From the NCBI GenBank assembly GCA_903772945.1, contig CAICTM010000250.1, positions 21,320-85,319 on the forward strand: a stretch of DNA of 64,000 nucleotides, in the 5' to 3' direction. The stretch is from Seminavis robusta (Eukaryota; Bacillariophyta; Bacillariophyceae; Naviculales; Naviculaceae). This document shows positions 41,070-51,818 of the stretch, one piece after another (position 1 is the first letter of the stretch; each line of letters starts with the position of its first letter). The notes beneath the pieces were generated by a model. The model saw only the letters and a list, made by a program, of their open reading frames with translations. It ran no database searches and was not told the DNA's origin. The translations under genes were made by a program, and so were the position numbers.

Positions 41070-44000
41070 GGGCGCTGGGGAAGATTACGGTGCATTTGAG
41101 AAGGCATCTTATCCAAAAACATCGATAGGATACTCAACGTATTAGGGCGCTCAATGGGGTCTTTGCCGTCGGCACGTTGCTTCCGAATAGACCTGACATA
41201 TGCCTTGCATGTATTGGACCAGATCTGCAAGGCCATGCCACAGCTGCCAACTCGAAACGTTGTCATGTCGTTCTTTTGGCGCCAATTGTAGAGGGATTTG
41301 GACAAGGATCTGGAGAAGAGAGAGAGACGCGATTTGTGTTGGCTTAGCCTTCTCCATAAACACTAACGCTTGAAAGGTACCTTGCAGTACGAAAAAGCTA
41401 CTTACCTCGCACTTCGATGGTGGGCCTTGACCAACTGGTCGCCCTTCACAATGCCAAACGCCTTCAAAAAGGATATTTGCCACGGCCGCAAGATATTCTC
41501 CAGCGAATTGGGATCTTCAGGGTTCACCAACTTTTTGGATTTGCGACAAGAGCAGCTCACGGACACAAGTGGAAGAAAGAAATCCACCATTTCGTCCCTC
41601 TCCGAGAACAAAGCCAACGAATGCTCGCAATCACATTCAAACTGGCCGCCACGGGCCTTCTCCATCGCCGTTGCCATGTTTCGGACCAGCAAATCCTTTC
41701 TCCACGGTCGATCCGAATATTCTGGGGTCACGGCACTTGCTCCAACCATCTCGTCGAGCATTGTCTCCCGAAGAGGGGTTTCTGCCATTGGTTCCTCGGC
41801 GGCAGCAGCGGCCTCCTCGCCATCTTCAGGTTTTGTCTTGCCGGACGGAGGAGTGGTTGAGGTCGTCAGATGAATCTCGTTCACTTTCTTGTCCAACGTC
41901 CGGAGAGTCTCTGTGCGGAATGAAATGTGCGTCACTTGGCTCTGCGAATCGAAACTCATGCTGTCTGCGGGGCCTTCAAGAATGTCGTGAAGATTGGTAA
42001 AGTGCATCTTGTTCTGGATACTTGGTTCGACGCTACGATTATACTCGCTTTCTCCAGCCATACTCCTCAAGTCATTCGATTGTAAACCGAGCGAGACTTC
42101 GTCGTCCTTCATGACAAATATTTCCTTGCAAGGAACAGAACTGGACACCGGTGTGTAACTTGTGTTTCGGGAGTTGTACGTGTTGTCACTTCTTGTGGGA
42201 CGATGGCGCATCACATCACGAGGCTCGAGCAAGGTGTCGTCCCCGGGCGACAAGAACGACACGGTCGATTTGGGAGAAAGGCTGTGACGAGAAGGTCGTT
42301 CACGTGACGGCAATACAGGAGTAATCTCAAGAATCATATTGTTGACCTGCTCCTCCTGTTGTTCTTTGATGGCTTCAGCCGATGACTTGTCAGCAAAAGC
42401 CATCTTATTGAGTTTATGGTAACTCTCTCGGCTCTTTTCTCCAAACGACTGCAGTGTTGGCGGCTGGGTTGGTGTCTGCTTGGAGCGTTGAAGGAATCGG
42501 GACAGTGCGTTCCTATTCTTGGAAGGAGTTGGCCACGGGTGTGGCTTTGCCGCTGCTGCTGGTGCAGTTGCTGCATGTGGGTGCTGCTGCTGGGAACTCA
42601 CAGACGGTGGATTACCTGATTCGCTCCTGTCGACAGCATTTTGCATGCGACGTCGGCTCGGTGATAAGACAGGTGTGGTGTCAATAATCGATGACGACTG
42701 AGTCTTGTTGTTGGCCTCCGTATTGTTGCAACTCTCCACCAGTGCAAGTTTTGTCGGTTGTGGCTTGGTTTGCTTCTTGTTGCTGCTGTTTTTGGGGTTG
42801 CCACCTAGCATCTTACGTCTACTGCTTGGCGAAACTACCGAGGTTGTATCAATACTGGCACGGGCTTGTATGGATATGGCTCTTGGTGCGGGTCGTTGTT
42901 GGAATGACTGCACACTACGACCTGCTGCTGCCTGTGGCGATCTCACAAAGCCCCTGGACGCATTTGGGGATCTCACAGAAGCCGCCTGCGGGGATCTTTG
43001 CGTGGGCCTTGATGCTGCTGCCTGTGGTGACCTGACCGTGGGCTTGGGTGACAATGCCGCTTGCGGTGACTTCACTACCGGTATGGGCCTCGACTGTGGC
43101 GACCGTACAGGAGAAAGCTCTCTGGGTCTCGGCTGTGCCGTTCGCAAGGGTGAAAGTTCTCGCGGGGACAAGAAATGCGCATTGGGATTCCCGTCACTCT
43201 TGTCTTGCCACTTGCTCAAGAGAATGGAGAATCCTGCTCCATTGCGTGCCTTGGGCTTGCTGTTGTTAGTGATTCTGGATGGCATGCTCTGACGATCCTT
43301 TGGTTTTCGAATCCTGGCCGTGCTGCAGCTTCCAGTGGTGCTCTGAGTCCTATCGCTTCCATTCGTAGATTGACTGGCGTGACTTTTGTTGCTCATCTTG
43401 CTTGCTTGCGTCGCTTGACTCTTTTTGCTAATGTGACTCTTGTGAGAGGATTGACTTCTTTTGCTGGCCTGAGACGATTCAGCCGAGGATGCCTTGGTGA
43501 TGGTCCGAGGCTGACTGCTCTGGGACGATGGTGCTGTTGACGACTCTGTCGAAGATGCCGTAGCAATTCCCGGCGCCTCGGGTCGACGTTTGTCTGTTGG
43601 CTCTCCTGCCATCAGCCCCTTTCGCTTCCAGACGTTGTAAGCCCATTCGTAAGGGTCTTCGTTGGGTCCTTCTTCGTCAGCGGTTGGTTGGGACTCTTCT
43701 TCTTCCTCAGGAGGAGGCGCACCACCACCAGCATCCACACCCGCAGAGCTTGTTGTCGTTGTAGATTCTTTAATGGAAGGAGGACCTTCCGTCGACGATG
43801 CTGTCGAACCTGAAGGTTTGATATTATCCAAGCTATCAATGGAGTATGCCATGACCATGGGATCTCGCATCATCATGTCGAATGTCGTGGACTGCGTCGA
43901 CTGGGTCGAAATAGTGGCGGAATGTTGGATCTCTGGAAACCCATCTTGTTCGTCGTCGTCGTCGTCGTCCTCATCGTTGCTGTTGTTGTTGTTATTATTG

Positions 44001-44815
44001 GCAGGATAAAGTGGAACACCTTCTTCCTTGACGAATTCTGCGGCCATTTGTTCGGAAGTTTGTCGTTGTTGCTGCTCGTGATTTTGATCGTGTGGTTGCA
44101 ACAAGTTCTGGTTGGCCAGCCAGTGGGATGTGGGTTCTTGGATGCACCCTGTGGAGAGTCGACGTTTGGGGAATTCGGCGCCTTGATCTGCCATGATGAC
44201 TTGGTGATGAAAGCGCCCTGTTTGTACAACCTCATTATTATGGTTGCGACGACGATTCTTATGATACCGATACTTATCGGCGTCTCCAGCGGACGCCGCC
44301 TTGGGTAAGACGTGTAGCGGTGCCTTTCCAGGAGACGGAGAAAACGATGGCGGTGGAGACGACGGCTTAAACATGGTCGACTTGTTTGGAAAACTTCTTG
44401 AATGTTGATAATTGTTGTCATCATCATCGTCGTCATCATCGTCGTCGTCGTCATCGTCATCATTGTCATGTCGATCGGGCAGTATATCCATGAGCCGCGA
44501 CAAGTTTTCGATATCTTCTCGTGGATAATAGTCATGGTAGTCGTGATCGTCTTCGTCGGCAGCCGTAGTTGCCCAAAAGCGGTTCAACATGGGAGACGAC
44601 GGAGTTTCTAGAGGGGTGGTTTTGGGCGAAGGATCGACATCATCGGAGAGCAACTCATCTAACAGATCATCGTAGTGGGCATCGAAATTCAGTCGGAAAG
44701 GATGTTGTTGTTGTGTTGTTCTTCTTCTTGGTTCCTCTTCTTCCTCCTCCTCGTCGTCATGAGACTCGCAGTCTGGATGTCTTGGCGGCTGTTGGTTGTT
44801 TCCTCGTGCCTGCAT
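41024..44815 (-). CDS. disordered ~1230-aa protein ending in the same Cys/RPWQ domain as the kinesin tail, two exons
   Basis: Exons are 44815-41406 and 41309-41024 (GTAAGT...CTCCAG, splitting an Arg codon), giving about 1231 aa; the frame is open upstream to a Met at 44920. Most of the protein is low complexity: poly-Asn, poly-Asp (encoded by GAT/GAC repeats), Ser-rich tracts and a cluster of about eight RSPQAA-like Ser-Pro repeats, potential proline-directed kinase sites. Ordered-looking islands are DPYEWAYNVWKRKGLM and FSILLSKWQDKSDGNPNAHF. Residues ~1061-1198 form a module with CDC, VDFFLP, CSC, ILRPWQISFLKAFGI, NWR, RVGSC, IWSNTC and SIRKQ. It is homologous to the kinesin C terminus at 27901-28311. 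I do not recognise a described family, and the function is unknown. Confidence 0.88.
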
Positions 44816-44920
44816 CTTGCTATTGTTGTTGTTATTGTTGTTGTTGTTATTGTCAGTTTTACCAGTAGTTTGACACTGGAATCCTTTCCGCTTCTGCCAA
44901 CACCCGTAACGAACCCGCAT

Positions 44921-45441
44921 TCGTGGTAGGAGATGATTTGGCGATTAACAGGAACCGTACAAAACGTAAGTGGAGAGACGAAAGATGTGAAGATAAATGA
45001 GGCGACGATATTCCAATCTTTGCAACCATTCAACCAATAACATAACACTGCTTGATTATCATGGCACTTACATGATGGTGATGACAAACAAGTTCGTTCT
45101 CCAAACTCCTTCTCATGAAAACCTGAAAGTGAAAGAAAGGCAACGACACCTTGAGGAGAGTTCCTTTATTAGAGCTGGAAAAAGAGCGAAATTGTGAGCA
45201 CCTCCTTCAGAGCACGCTGACCAACGGACACATGACTGAATGTCAGTACGGTACTAAGCAGCTTACAGGAAACAAAAAGGAAGCTTCCACAGTAGAGATG
45301 AGGATAAAATCACGAATCGACCCGTTCGACCCCAAAGCCAACAAGATCCAAAACCAGCAACCCAAGCAACTGCCAAGCCAACAACACAAATACACAAACT
45401 CTCCCCCTCTCTCTTGCCAAGCAACAACAACCACTGACTAA
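44921..45441. promoter_or_regulatory. divergent intergenic region
   Basis: About 520 bp between two divergent starts. No distinctive palindrome or gene seen; the stretch before 45442 is rich in CAA/CCA, as in a 5' UTR. Confidence 0.35.
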
Positions 45442-46110
45442 ATGACTAGCACCATGACAGCCCCTGTGGACGCCCAAGAACAAGCCCGCATCGACAACAA
45501 GATCACGGCCGATCTGAACGTTGTCATTGACAAGATGGATCTACTGGACAGCATGCTAAAACCGGGTGCCGATTCTCCCACACCATCTGTCAAAAAGCAC
45601 GAAGCATTGTTGGCCGTGATTGGATTTTTGGAAGCGTGTGCGCCTCGCATGGTGGAATTGGTCGAAGCCGCCGCACAGGGACTGTTATCGGGACATGTCT
45701 TGGAAAAGTGTCTGGCGGTGAATGATCGCCTTTTGAAACAATTACAAGAAATTGATACTCTGGCACTCACCGAAACGGCAGCATCGACCACGGCCGCATC
45801 GGTGCCCGTCAAGGACATGGCCGAATTACTGTTGGACGACGATGATGACGAAGATGATGACAAACGAAAACAAGCGCCACCAGCAGGCACCAAATCTACA
45901 GGAGAAGACGAAGAAGACAATGGAAAACTTCCAGCTGCAGAGGATGGAAAAGTACCTGCTGCCGATGAGGATGGAAAAATGCCAGCCGAAGACGATGGAA
46001 AAATGCCAGCGGCAGCAGCACCAGATGTGGCGGCAACAGGTGAAAAGGACAGTTTTGATGACTTTTTTGCAGAACGAACGGCTGCTTTTACAAGTAATAA
46101 TCAAGAATGA
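45442..46110 (+). CDS. acidic protein with GAT-like helical domain and DGKxPA repeats
   Basis: 222 aa. Residues ~15-105 are predicted helical: NKITADLNVVIDKMDLLDSML, then AVIGFLEACAPRMVELVEAA and LEKCLAVNDRLLKQLQEID. The last part resembles the GAT three-helix domain of TOM1/GGA trafficking adaptors (L...C..M..LV... and CL.VND.L...L). There is no VHS domain. The second half is acidic and contains four degenerate tandem repeats of [ED]DGK[LVM]PA. The C terminus is DSFDDFFAERTAAF, an acidic-aromatic tail that could be a short adaptor-binding motif. The GAT assignment is by eye and moderate; a role in ubiquitin-dependent or endosomal sorting is only inferred. Confidence 0.7.
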   Translation: MTSTMTAPVDAQEQARIDNKITADLNVVIDKMDLLDSMLKPGADSPTPSVKKHEALLAVIGFLEACAPRMVELVEAAAQGLLSGHVLEKCLAVNDRLLKQLQEIDTLALTETAASTTAASVPVKDMAELLLDDDDDEDDDKRKQAPPAGTKSTGEDEEDNGKLPAAEDGKVPAADEDGKMPAEDDGKMPAAAAPDVAATGEKDSFDDFFAERTAAFTSNNQE

Positions 46111-47205
46111 ATGACGCGACAACCCAGACGACAATTTGCGGTCTTTAGCTTGATCAATCTGTGATTTGGGAAGATTCAAAGCCCTACAAACAAACACAAC
46201 AACGCCATAATTTCCCTCCCTCTCTCGCAGTGATGATGATATCAAAAAATGTATAGATGAAGAGCTACAGTAGAAAACACCACCTCTAAAGTACAATTGC
46301 TTCCAAAAAGTCAATCAATCCACGATGGATCTTTTTGTTTGGTTTGGCTTGCGGATTTTGCTGGTCGTTCTTGTGGTTATGTAGTTTGCTACGAAGTAAA
46401 AGTTCAGTCTTTGGTGTACGGTACCGTACTGTAACAGTTCCCACTTGGTCACTTACTTTAGCCTCGACTGCCACTCCCAATAATGGTTGGCATAACTTAG
46501 CGGAACATGCCTGCCGGTAGCACACACCTCCCGATGCATGCCCAATTGCTACTGACGATTTTTAAAATAATTCCACAGAAGGACTGTTTATGGCTTTCCT
46601 AGCTAGCTAGCATTGCGCGTTGGACCTAGCTACCTACATGTAGAGCAAGGAACAGCTGAAAATCTTGACGTCGTCCCCCCTTCAGTGCTACCCGAATGAA
46701 ATGAAGAAGCAAGGCTGATTGTATCGACGAGCTTTTTTTGGCTTGTTTGGTGAAACACCATGGATTAGATCACAGCTAGGGATTTGGGAAAACAACTGGT
46801 TTCGATACTTTGTAAGAAGAGATGATGGAAGATGCAGGTTTTATAAGAAAGGCCCTGCAGCCAGTTGGTAGACGCTTTGCCAACAGGAGCACATATTCAG
46901 CATGTGCTGGTTCGATTCGATTCTGCTCCACCATTGCATTCAGAAGAGAGAGGTGATGTTTACCAAGCCCAAGAAACAAGCCCACATTCTACGCATGGGA
47001 AGTAGAGTGAATCGCAGTGGAAACCAAATGTTCCAATTTCAATAGGCGACCTGTCCTTATCAGGTTTTGATCCAACTACTACTAGAGTAGACTATTCTAT
47101 TGCCAATCAAAACTACAGCTCTTTCATTTTCTTGCTTTATTTCTGTCTCTTTCTTTCATCTTCTTACACTACACCAGTATGTATGTGCCGTATGTAACAA
47201 CATCA
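46111..47205. other. convergent intergenic region, no supported gene
   Basis: About 1.1 kb between convergent genes. It contains GGTACCGTACTG near 46430 and CTAGCTAGCTAG near 46600. A tRNA-like stretch at ~46855-46930 was examined and rejected. Confidence 0.35.
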
Positions 47206-47883
47206 TCATGCCTTGACTGCACCTTCCAAATCTCGTAGTTTGCCCAGCACTTCTTCACTGTGTCGTGGAATGTGACTTTCCACATCATTAAAAATCCAAC
47301 GCAATTCTCCATTGGGGTCAATCAAGTAGGTTTGACGATTGCTAAATGTTCCAAATCCGGGAATGGACAGTGCCGATCCATATGCCTGTGAGACCTTTCC
47401 TCCTTGATCGGAGAGCATGAAAAAGTCGAGATTTTCGGCACTGCAAAATGCCTTGTTCTTTTCGACAGGATCCACCGACACTCCGACAATTTGGGCATTG
47501 AGTTGTCGGTATTGGTCAATGTCTCGTTGAAAGTAGCGGGCTTCCAACGTGCAACCGGATGTAAAGGCTCCGGGATAAAAGTAGAGGACGGTCCATTTGC
47601 CAGTCTTGACGAGATCCTTGAGCGTGGTGGTGCCTTCGCCACGACTGTTGGGTAGTTCAAAGGTGGGAGCGGAAATGCCCGTTTGGGGCACGGCATTCGC
47701 CGGAGTGACAAAGGTAGTGGCTGTTACAGCCGTGACGGCGGCAGCAGCCGTTTGAAGAAAGGCTCCTCGACGACTGACTTCTCCATTATGTTGCTGGAGT
47801 GGATTGTTGTTGCTGTTGGGCGCCAGGGCGGATGCGGACAGAGTCCACAGCAGACCGAGCAAGATAGATCTTTGGAGCATCAT
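47206..47883 (-). CDS. thylakoid-lumen peroxiredoxin Q/BCP type
   Basis: 225 aa. It reduces peroxides with thiols. The N terminus is a signal peptide ending SASALAP, a diatom plastid-entry motif, followed by SRRGAFLQTAAAAVTAVTATTF...ANA, a twin-arginine thylakoid transfer signal. The mature enzyme should therefore be lumenal. The peroxiredoxin core has APTFELPNSRGE, LYFYPGAFTSGCTLEARYF with the peroxidatic Cys, VGVSVDPVEKNKAFCSAENLDFFMLSD, and RQTYLIDPNGELRW. Typical PrxQ enzymes have a resolving Cys five residues after the first, but here that position is Arg. The only other Cys nearby is in AFCSAE, so the enzyme is either 1-Cys or uses an atypical partner. The start is a Met-Met pair. Confidence 0.92.
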   Translation of the reverse strand: MMLQRSILLGLLWTLSASALAPNSNNNPLQQHNGEVSRRGAFLQTAAAAVTAVTATTFVTPANAVPQTGISAPTFELPNSRGEGTTTLKDLVKTGKWTVLYFYPGAFTSGCTLEARYFQRDIDQYRQLNAQIVGVSVDPVEKNKAFCSAENLDFFMLSDQGGKVSQAYGSALSIPGFGTFSNRQTYLIDPNGELRWIFNDVESHIPRHSEEVLGKLRDLEGAVKA

Positions 47884-48286
47884 CTTGGCTTTTGGGTGTC
47901 GTTAAACTTGCTTGATAGTCCTTTGGGAATATATTCAATAGATGACAAAAGATGAAGACTCGTCCTTCCTTTCAGTTGCCACCTTGTTGTGGCTATTTCT
48001 CTGACTGAGTCATCAAGTTGTCAGCTTCGACCGTCATGGTCCCAAATAGATTCGATTGACTCATTCGACTAAAAGTTCTCACAAACTCAGATCTTTTGAC
48101 AGTTAGTGACAGCCTCCTCTATTTCCCGTGTTCGATTGCCATGGTTGGGACGGCTAAAAGAAGAACCACTCTGAGCGCGATCGATCCTTTACAAGATAGG
48201 TTGGCACCATTCATGCATGGCTCCAGCCAGCTTCACTTGACTCCACGCAACCTCCTTGCCATCATTAAAATCAAGCTGAAGAAGTT
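47884..48286. promoter_or_regulatory. divergent intergenic region of PrxQ and GxGYxYP genes
   Basis: About 400 bp between divergent starts; likely two promoters. No distinct motif beyond a few TGACTCA-like sequences (CTGACTGAGTCATCAAG near 48001; GATTGACTCATTCG near 48054) that resemble bZIP sites. Confidence 0.4.
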
Positions 48287-50143
48287 GTGAAAGAAACCAT
48301 GGTGCGCTACCTTTGGTCGAGGATCCTCGTCCTCGTCACATCGCTCTGTTTCTCAGCAGCCAGTAAAAGTACTGGAAATGGGGATCATCAAGCCATCAAG
48401 GTTCTCGATGTAGGTGGTACCCTCGATGCCGACCCGGCCTTGCAGATTTCCGTCCTCTCTTGTATCGGGTTATTCAATCGCAACGAGAGCATTGCTGGAG
48501 CCGCATTCCCCGTTTGGTATCAATACGATCTCGATTGGCTGGCAGCCATTGAGCACATTCAAGATCCAACCTATACCAAGACGTGGGATTTCTTGGTCGA
48601 GTGCCTCACCACCGTTGCTCAGGGACGGTACATTGCCTACAAATTTCGGCCCCAACAAAAGCTTGTCCCCAACATTATCACCTTGGCAGGAGTACTCGAT
48701 GCCATTCCTCTCACCATGGACTCCAACATCACTACGGCACTCCTGGCCAAGGTGGCCAATGCCACCATGGTATTGGACGCGGAAAAGGAATTCGACGGAT
48801 TCTCGGCATACGATGCCACCAAGTACGTCTACGAAAACTACGCCAACCTGACCACCACCCTTTGCAAGTTGGATCCAGGATATGACTTTTCCCACCCGCA
48901 TTTAGACCCACCTTGTAATGGCCATCCCGCGTCGGGATCGGTCGATTATGTGGTCAAGGAACGACTCTTTAACTTTTACCTGGTGGAAGGATGTATTGCC
49001 CACACGCAAGAAAATGCTCTCGTTGCGGAAATGACACAACACGACAATCCCAAAACCAAACAATGGCCACAACCCATTGCTGTATTGGGATATGACGACG
49101 TCCATATCGGACATAGCTTTGATCCATGGGAGGCCCAGACCAGCTGTGTCAAGAATCACAACATGGGTGGGGTCTGCACCGATTGGGCTACCGGACTCTC
49201 CTTTTGGTCGCGAAAGGCACCCATTCAAAAGCCACTGGTACAACCGTACACTCCTCCACAAGTCTACAATGATTCGACAACCTACATTGCCTTGGTGGTG
49301 GGAGATGGGGATAATGTGGGAATGATGAAAACACGCAATCTGGATTGGACCCGCAAGCGAGTCAGCTACTGCCGTAATGCCACCATGCCCCACAATTGCT
49401 TTCCCATTAGTTGGACCATTTCCCCTCATTTGTTGCATTTTGCGCCCGACATTGTCCAATATTACTTTGGGCAAAACACGACGCAAGATTTCTTCCTCCT
49501 CCCGCCCAGTGGATACTTGTATGCCTATCCCACCATGTTTCAAGAAGACGATCAAGCCAGTTTTGTGGCCAAAACGGAACATGTGGCGCACCTGTTGAAT
49601 ACATCGGGCACGGTCGATTGGGAGTGGCCCTTGGGGTGGAAAAAGGCCATTAGTCACTACTTTCCTCGTTATGCGGCCAAATCTATGGTCCGTGGATTCT
49701 TTGGAGTCAATGTTCCCTTTAATGCACCCAACTTTGAATTTGGACGGAATGAATTCTACAAACTGCTGCATCCAAAGGCAACCGAGGGTAGTAGCGATGA
49801 TGGTGGAACTGTCGTTCTCTTCAGACCAAGGGAATGGCGCGGATCCAGTGGCAAAGGCGATGTTCCCTTTAGCAAGAAAAATAACCTCCTTCCCAAGGAC
49901 ATGGCAGCCGAGGTGAATGGGTATCCCAAAGGCACGGTTTGCTACATTTACCTGACATCGGATGGTGGCAACGATATTGATTCGTTATACAACATGGTAC
50001 CGTTCTTGGATAGTCATGTCCAGGTAGTGAGCCATGAGACGGCTATTGACATGGCCCTGCAACGAGGGGCCAAGCGAGAGGAGACCCACCCGCAAAACAA
50101 CGACCTTAGCGGAGGCGTGGAATCATTGGCGGAGGATTTCTAA
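48287..50143 (+). CDS. secreted GxGYxYP-family protein (putative glycoside hydrolase)
   Basis: 618 aa; the Met at 48299 gives the neatest signal peptide (MVRYLWSRILVLVTSLCFSAAS). Several N-glycosylation sequons (NES, NIT, NAT, NLT, NDS, NTS) fit a secretory protein. The C-terminal half has VVGDGDNVGMMKT, CFPISWTISPHLLHFAPDIVQYYF and FFLLPPSGYLYAYP. The last matches the G.GY.YP signature that names the GxGYxYP putative glycoside hydrolase family, with Ser at the first Gly position. That family is predicted, not proven, to act on carbohydrates. The N-terminal ~250 residues correspond to its companion N-terminal domain. There is no membrane anchor. Extracellular polysaccharide processing is an inference from the family annotation. 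Confidence 0.8.
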   Translation: MKETMVRYLWSRILVLVTSLCFSAASKSTGNGDHQAIKVLDVGGTLDADPALQISVLSCIGLFNRNESIAGAAFPVWYQYDLDWLAAIEHIQDPTYTKTWDFLVECLTTVAQGRYIAYKFRPQQKLVPNIITLAGVLDAIPLTMDSNITTALLAKVANATMVLDAEKEFDGFSAYDATKYVYENYANLTTTLCKLDPGYDFSHPHLDPPCNGHPASGSVDYVVKERLFNFYLVEGCIAHTQENALVAEMTQHDNPKTKQWPQPIAVLGYDDVHIGHSFDPWEAQTSCVKNHNMGGVCTDWATGLSFWSRKAPIQKPLVQPYTPPQVYNDSTTYIALVVGDGDNVGMMKTRNLDWTRKRVSYCRNATMPHNCFPISWTISPHLLHFAPDIVQYYFGQNTTQDFFLLPPSGYLYAYPTMFQEDDQASFVAKTEHVAHLLNTSGTVDWEWPLGWKKAISHYFPRYAAKSMVRGFFGVNVPFNAPNFEFGRNEFYKLLHPKATEGSSDDGGTVVLFRPREWRGSSGKGDVPFSKKNNLLPKDMAAEVNGYPKGTVCYIYLTSDGGNDIDSLYNMVPFLDSHVQVVSHETAIDMALQRGAKREETHPQNNDLSGGVESLAEDF

Positions 50144-50711
50144 TCTGGATTGGTTCAAACCCAGATCATTAGGGAGAAAGCAAGAACTGATGGAACCGGC
50201 TGTGGTGCCTGCAATTAATTGAAGACGGATAGTCATGTCTGCATACACAAACTACGTATTGGATGCTTTTCGTGACTCGGAGCTTGGGATCAAGCGGTAC
50301 GAGACATGAATGAGTAATCAAGTTAGGAGGCATCGGGAAATTGCTCACGCCGCTCCATGATTCTTGGCTCTCAGTCAGGTGACATCGTGAAGTGAATATC
50401 TACTGCACGAGGCTAGGCAACTCTTAACGATGCTAGCTACTACTCGAGTAGCTATTAATAGTAATCATACTTCCAGTTTCCGAGACCCACCTTTCGTACC
50501 GTTACCGGTGGCTGAGCTAGCCAAAATCTTCGACGATCTGCCTCTACGTTACCGTTCCACGATGTGAAGTGCTCAACGCTGACGTCATCTTCATTTCTTT
50601 GCCTCCACAAACCACAAAACAACATTCTCACTCTGACGACACACGCCACCATGGATAGAGGCCTTGCCGTTTCCGTGCTGTAAGATCATTGTTGAAGGGA
50701 CAGAAGTAGTG
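50144..50711. other. intergenic region
   Basis: About 570 bp between two same-strand genes. GCTAGCTACTACTCGAGTAGC near 50433 is a partly palindromic sequence; nothing else recognised. Confidence 0.35.
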
Positions 50712-51818
50712 ATGGGTTCCATGTTGAGACTGTCGTTTGTGCTGTCGCTCCTCTCGCTGGTTGACGCCTTTGTGTCCAACAGATATGGCCACAGCTATCA
50801 AAATGCCGTTTCATTGAATGCTGGTCCCGTCGATGACGATGTCGGCCCCAAGGGAGCGTCCAGGCGACGAACCGAACGACGAATGCCCAGTAGGCCGGCA
50901 ACGAGGGCTCGAAGACCGCGACCAGAACCAGCTGCTTATCCTGTGGCGACCAAGCGAGCACCTCATCAGCACGATCACACGAAAGCAGACGCTCGGCCGT
51001 TTATCGATGCCATTAAGGAAGTCCGAGTGCAAGATCCCAACACCAATGCTCCTGTCTATGATAGTGACTCCTTTGCCACTGTGGCGGGCCCTGTGATTGA
51101 ACACGATCACGTCGAAACCAAATCTCTGGACGAGGTCTTTCCCACAGCGGGTGGCCAGTTTTGCGGCTTGTTTTCGAGCAATCAAGAATTCCGAAATGGG
51201 ATTCGAAATGCCATGCGACAAGATATCTTTGATGCCACACCAGCGTATGCGGGCATGTCGGAAAAGGCACGGAGAATGTTGCTGTTACCCGATTCTTCCT
51301 TGCAAGGGTCGTGGCGCTGTCAGGGACGACCAGAATTGGAAGAAGGCCAGCTGCGCATGCCATTGCTGACCAAGGTGCTGAAAGAACATCTTGGAGACGG
51401 AGCACCCACGGGAGATGAGTTTATGGACACCATTGGTGATCTCTGTGGATCCAAACCTCAGACTCACTGGATCGACATTGTTGGCATCACTGACCGGAAA
51501 ATAAGTCACTCGTGGCATCAAGATACCGGACGTTCCCCCAATGAGGATACCAAAACAGTGCTGTTTGGGTTTCCCATTGAAGATGATTATGTGGGTGGCG
51601 GCGTCTTTAGTCACTTGGTAAAACTGGAAAAGGAGCAGTGGGCTCAGGAGGAGCACCCTCCCAGTGAACCTGTACTGTTCGCGAGCTCGATTGACGACAA
51701 TTACATTGTTCGACCACAATTTGCCAAAGGACAAGAGATCATTATTTACCGAGATGTGGATGTGCTACATTCCGCACCGGATGTTGCCTACAGATCCAGC
51801 GTAATGCGGTTCATGTAA
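50712..51818 (+). CDS. plastid-targeted 2-oxoglutarate/Fe(II) oxygenase-like protein
   Basis: 368 aa from the Met at 50712, which gives a signal peptide MGSMLRLSFVLSLLSLVDAFVSN; an upstream in-frame Met (50664) would bury it. The DAFVSN cleavage context resembles ASAFAP-type plastid entry, and a basic Arg/Pro-rich stretch follows. The C-terminal ~150 residues carry the double-stranded beta-helix metal signature: HSWHQDTGRSP (HxD), then GQEIIIYRDVDVLHSAPDVAYRSSVMRF. The latter supplies the distal His and an Arg eight residues on for 2-oxoglutarate. This HxD...H...R order is what 2OG-Fe(II) dioxygenases use. The middle region is unfamiliar. The fold is inferred from the motif only, and the substrate is unknown. 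Confidence 0.78.
   Translation: MGSMLRLSFVLSLLSLVDAFVSNRYGHSYQNAVSLNAGPVDDDVGPKGASRRRTERRMPSRPATRARRPRPEPAAYPVATKRAPHQHDHTKADARPFIDAIKEVRVQDPNTNAPVYDSDSFATVAGPVIEHDHVETKSLDEVFPTAGGQFCGLFSSNQEFRNGIRNAMRQDIFDATPAYAGMSEKARRMLLLPDSSLQGSWRCQGRPELEEGQLRMPLLTKVLKEHLGDGAPTGDEFMDTIGDLCGSKPQTHWIDIVGITDRKISHSWHQDTGRSPNEDTKTVLFGFPIEDDYVGGGVFSHLVKLEKEQWAQEEHPPSEPVLFASSIDDNYIVRPQFAKGQEIIIYRDVDVLHSAPDVAYRSSVMRFM

Noticed and set aside
46855-46935. tRNA-like stretch with a CAGTTGGTAGACGC D-arm-like and GGTTCGATTC T-loop-like sequence
   Set aside because: No T-stem or seven-base acceptor stem pairs around these motifs, and the anticodon arm does not fold, so the resemblance is accidental.
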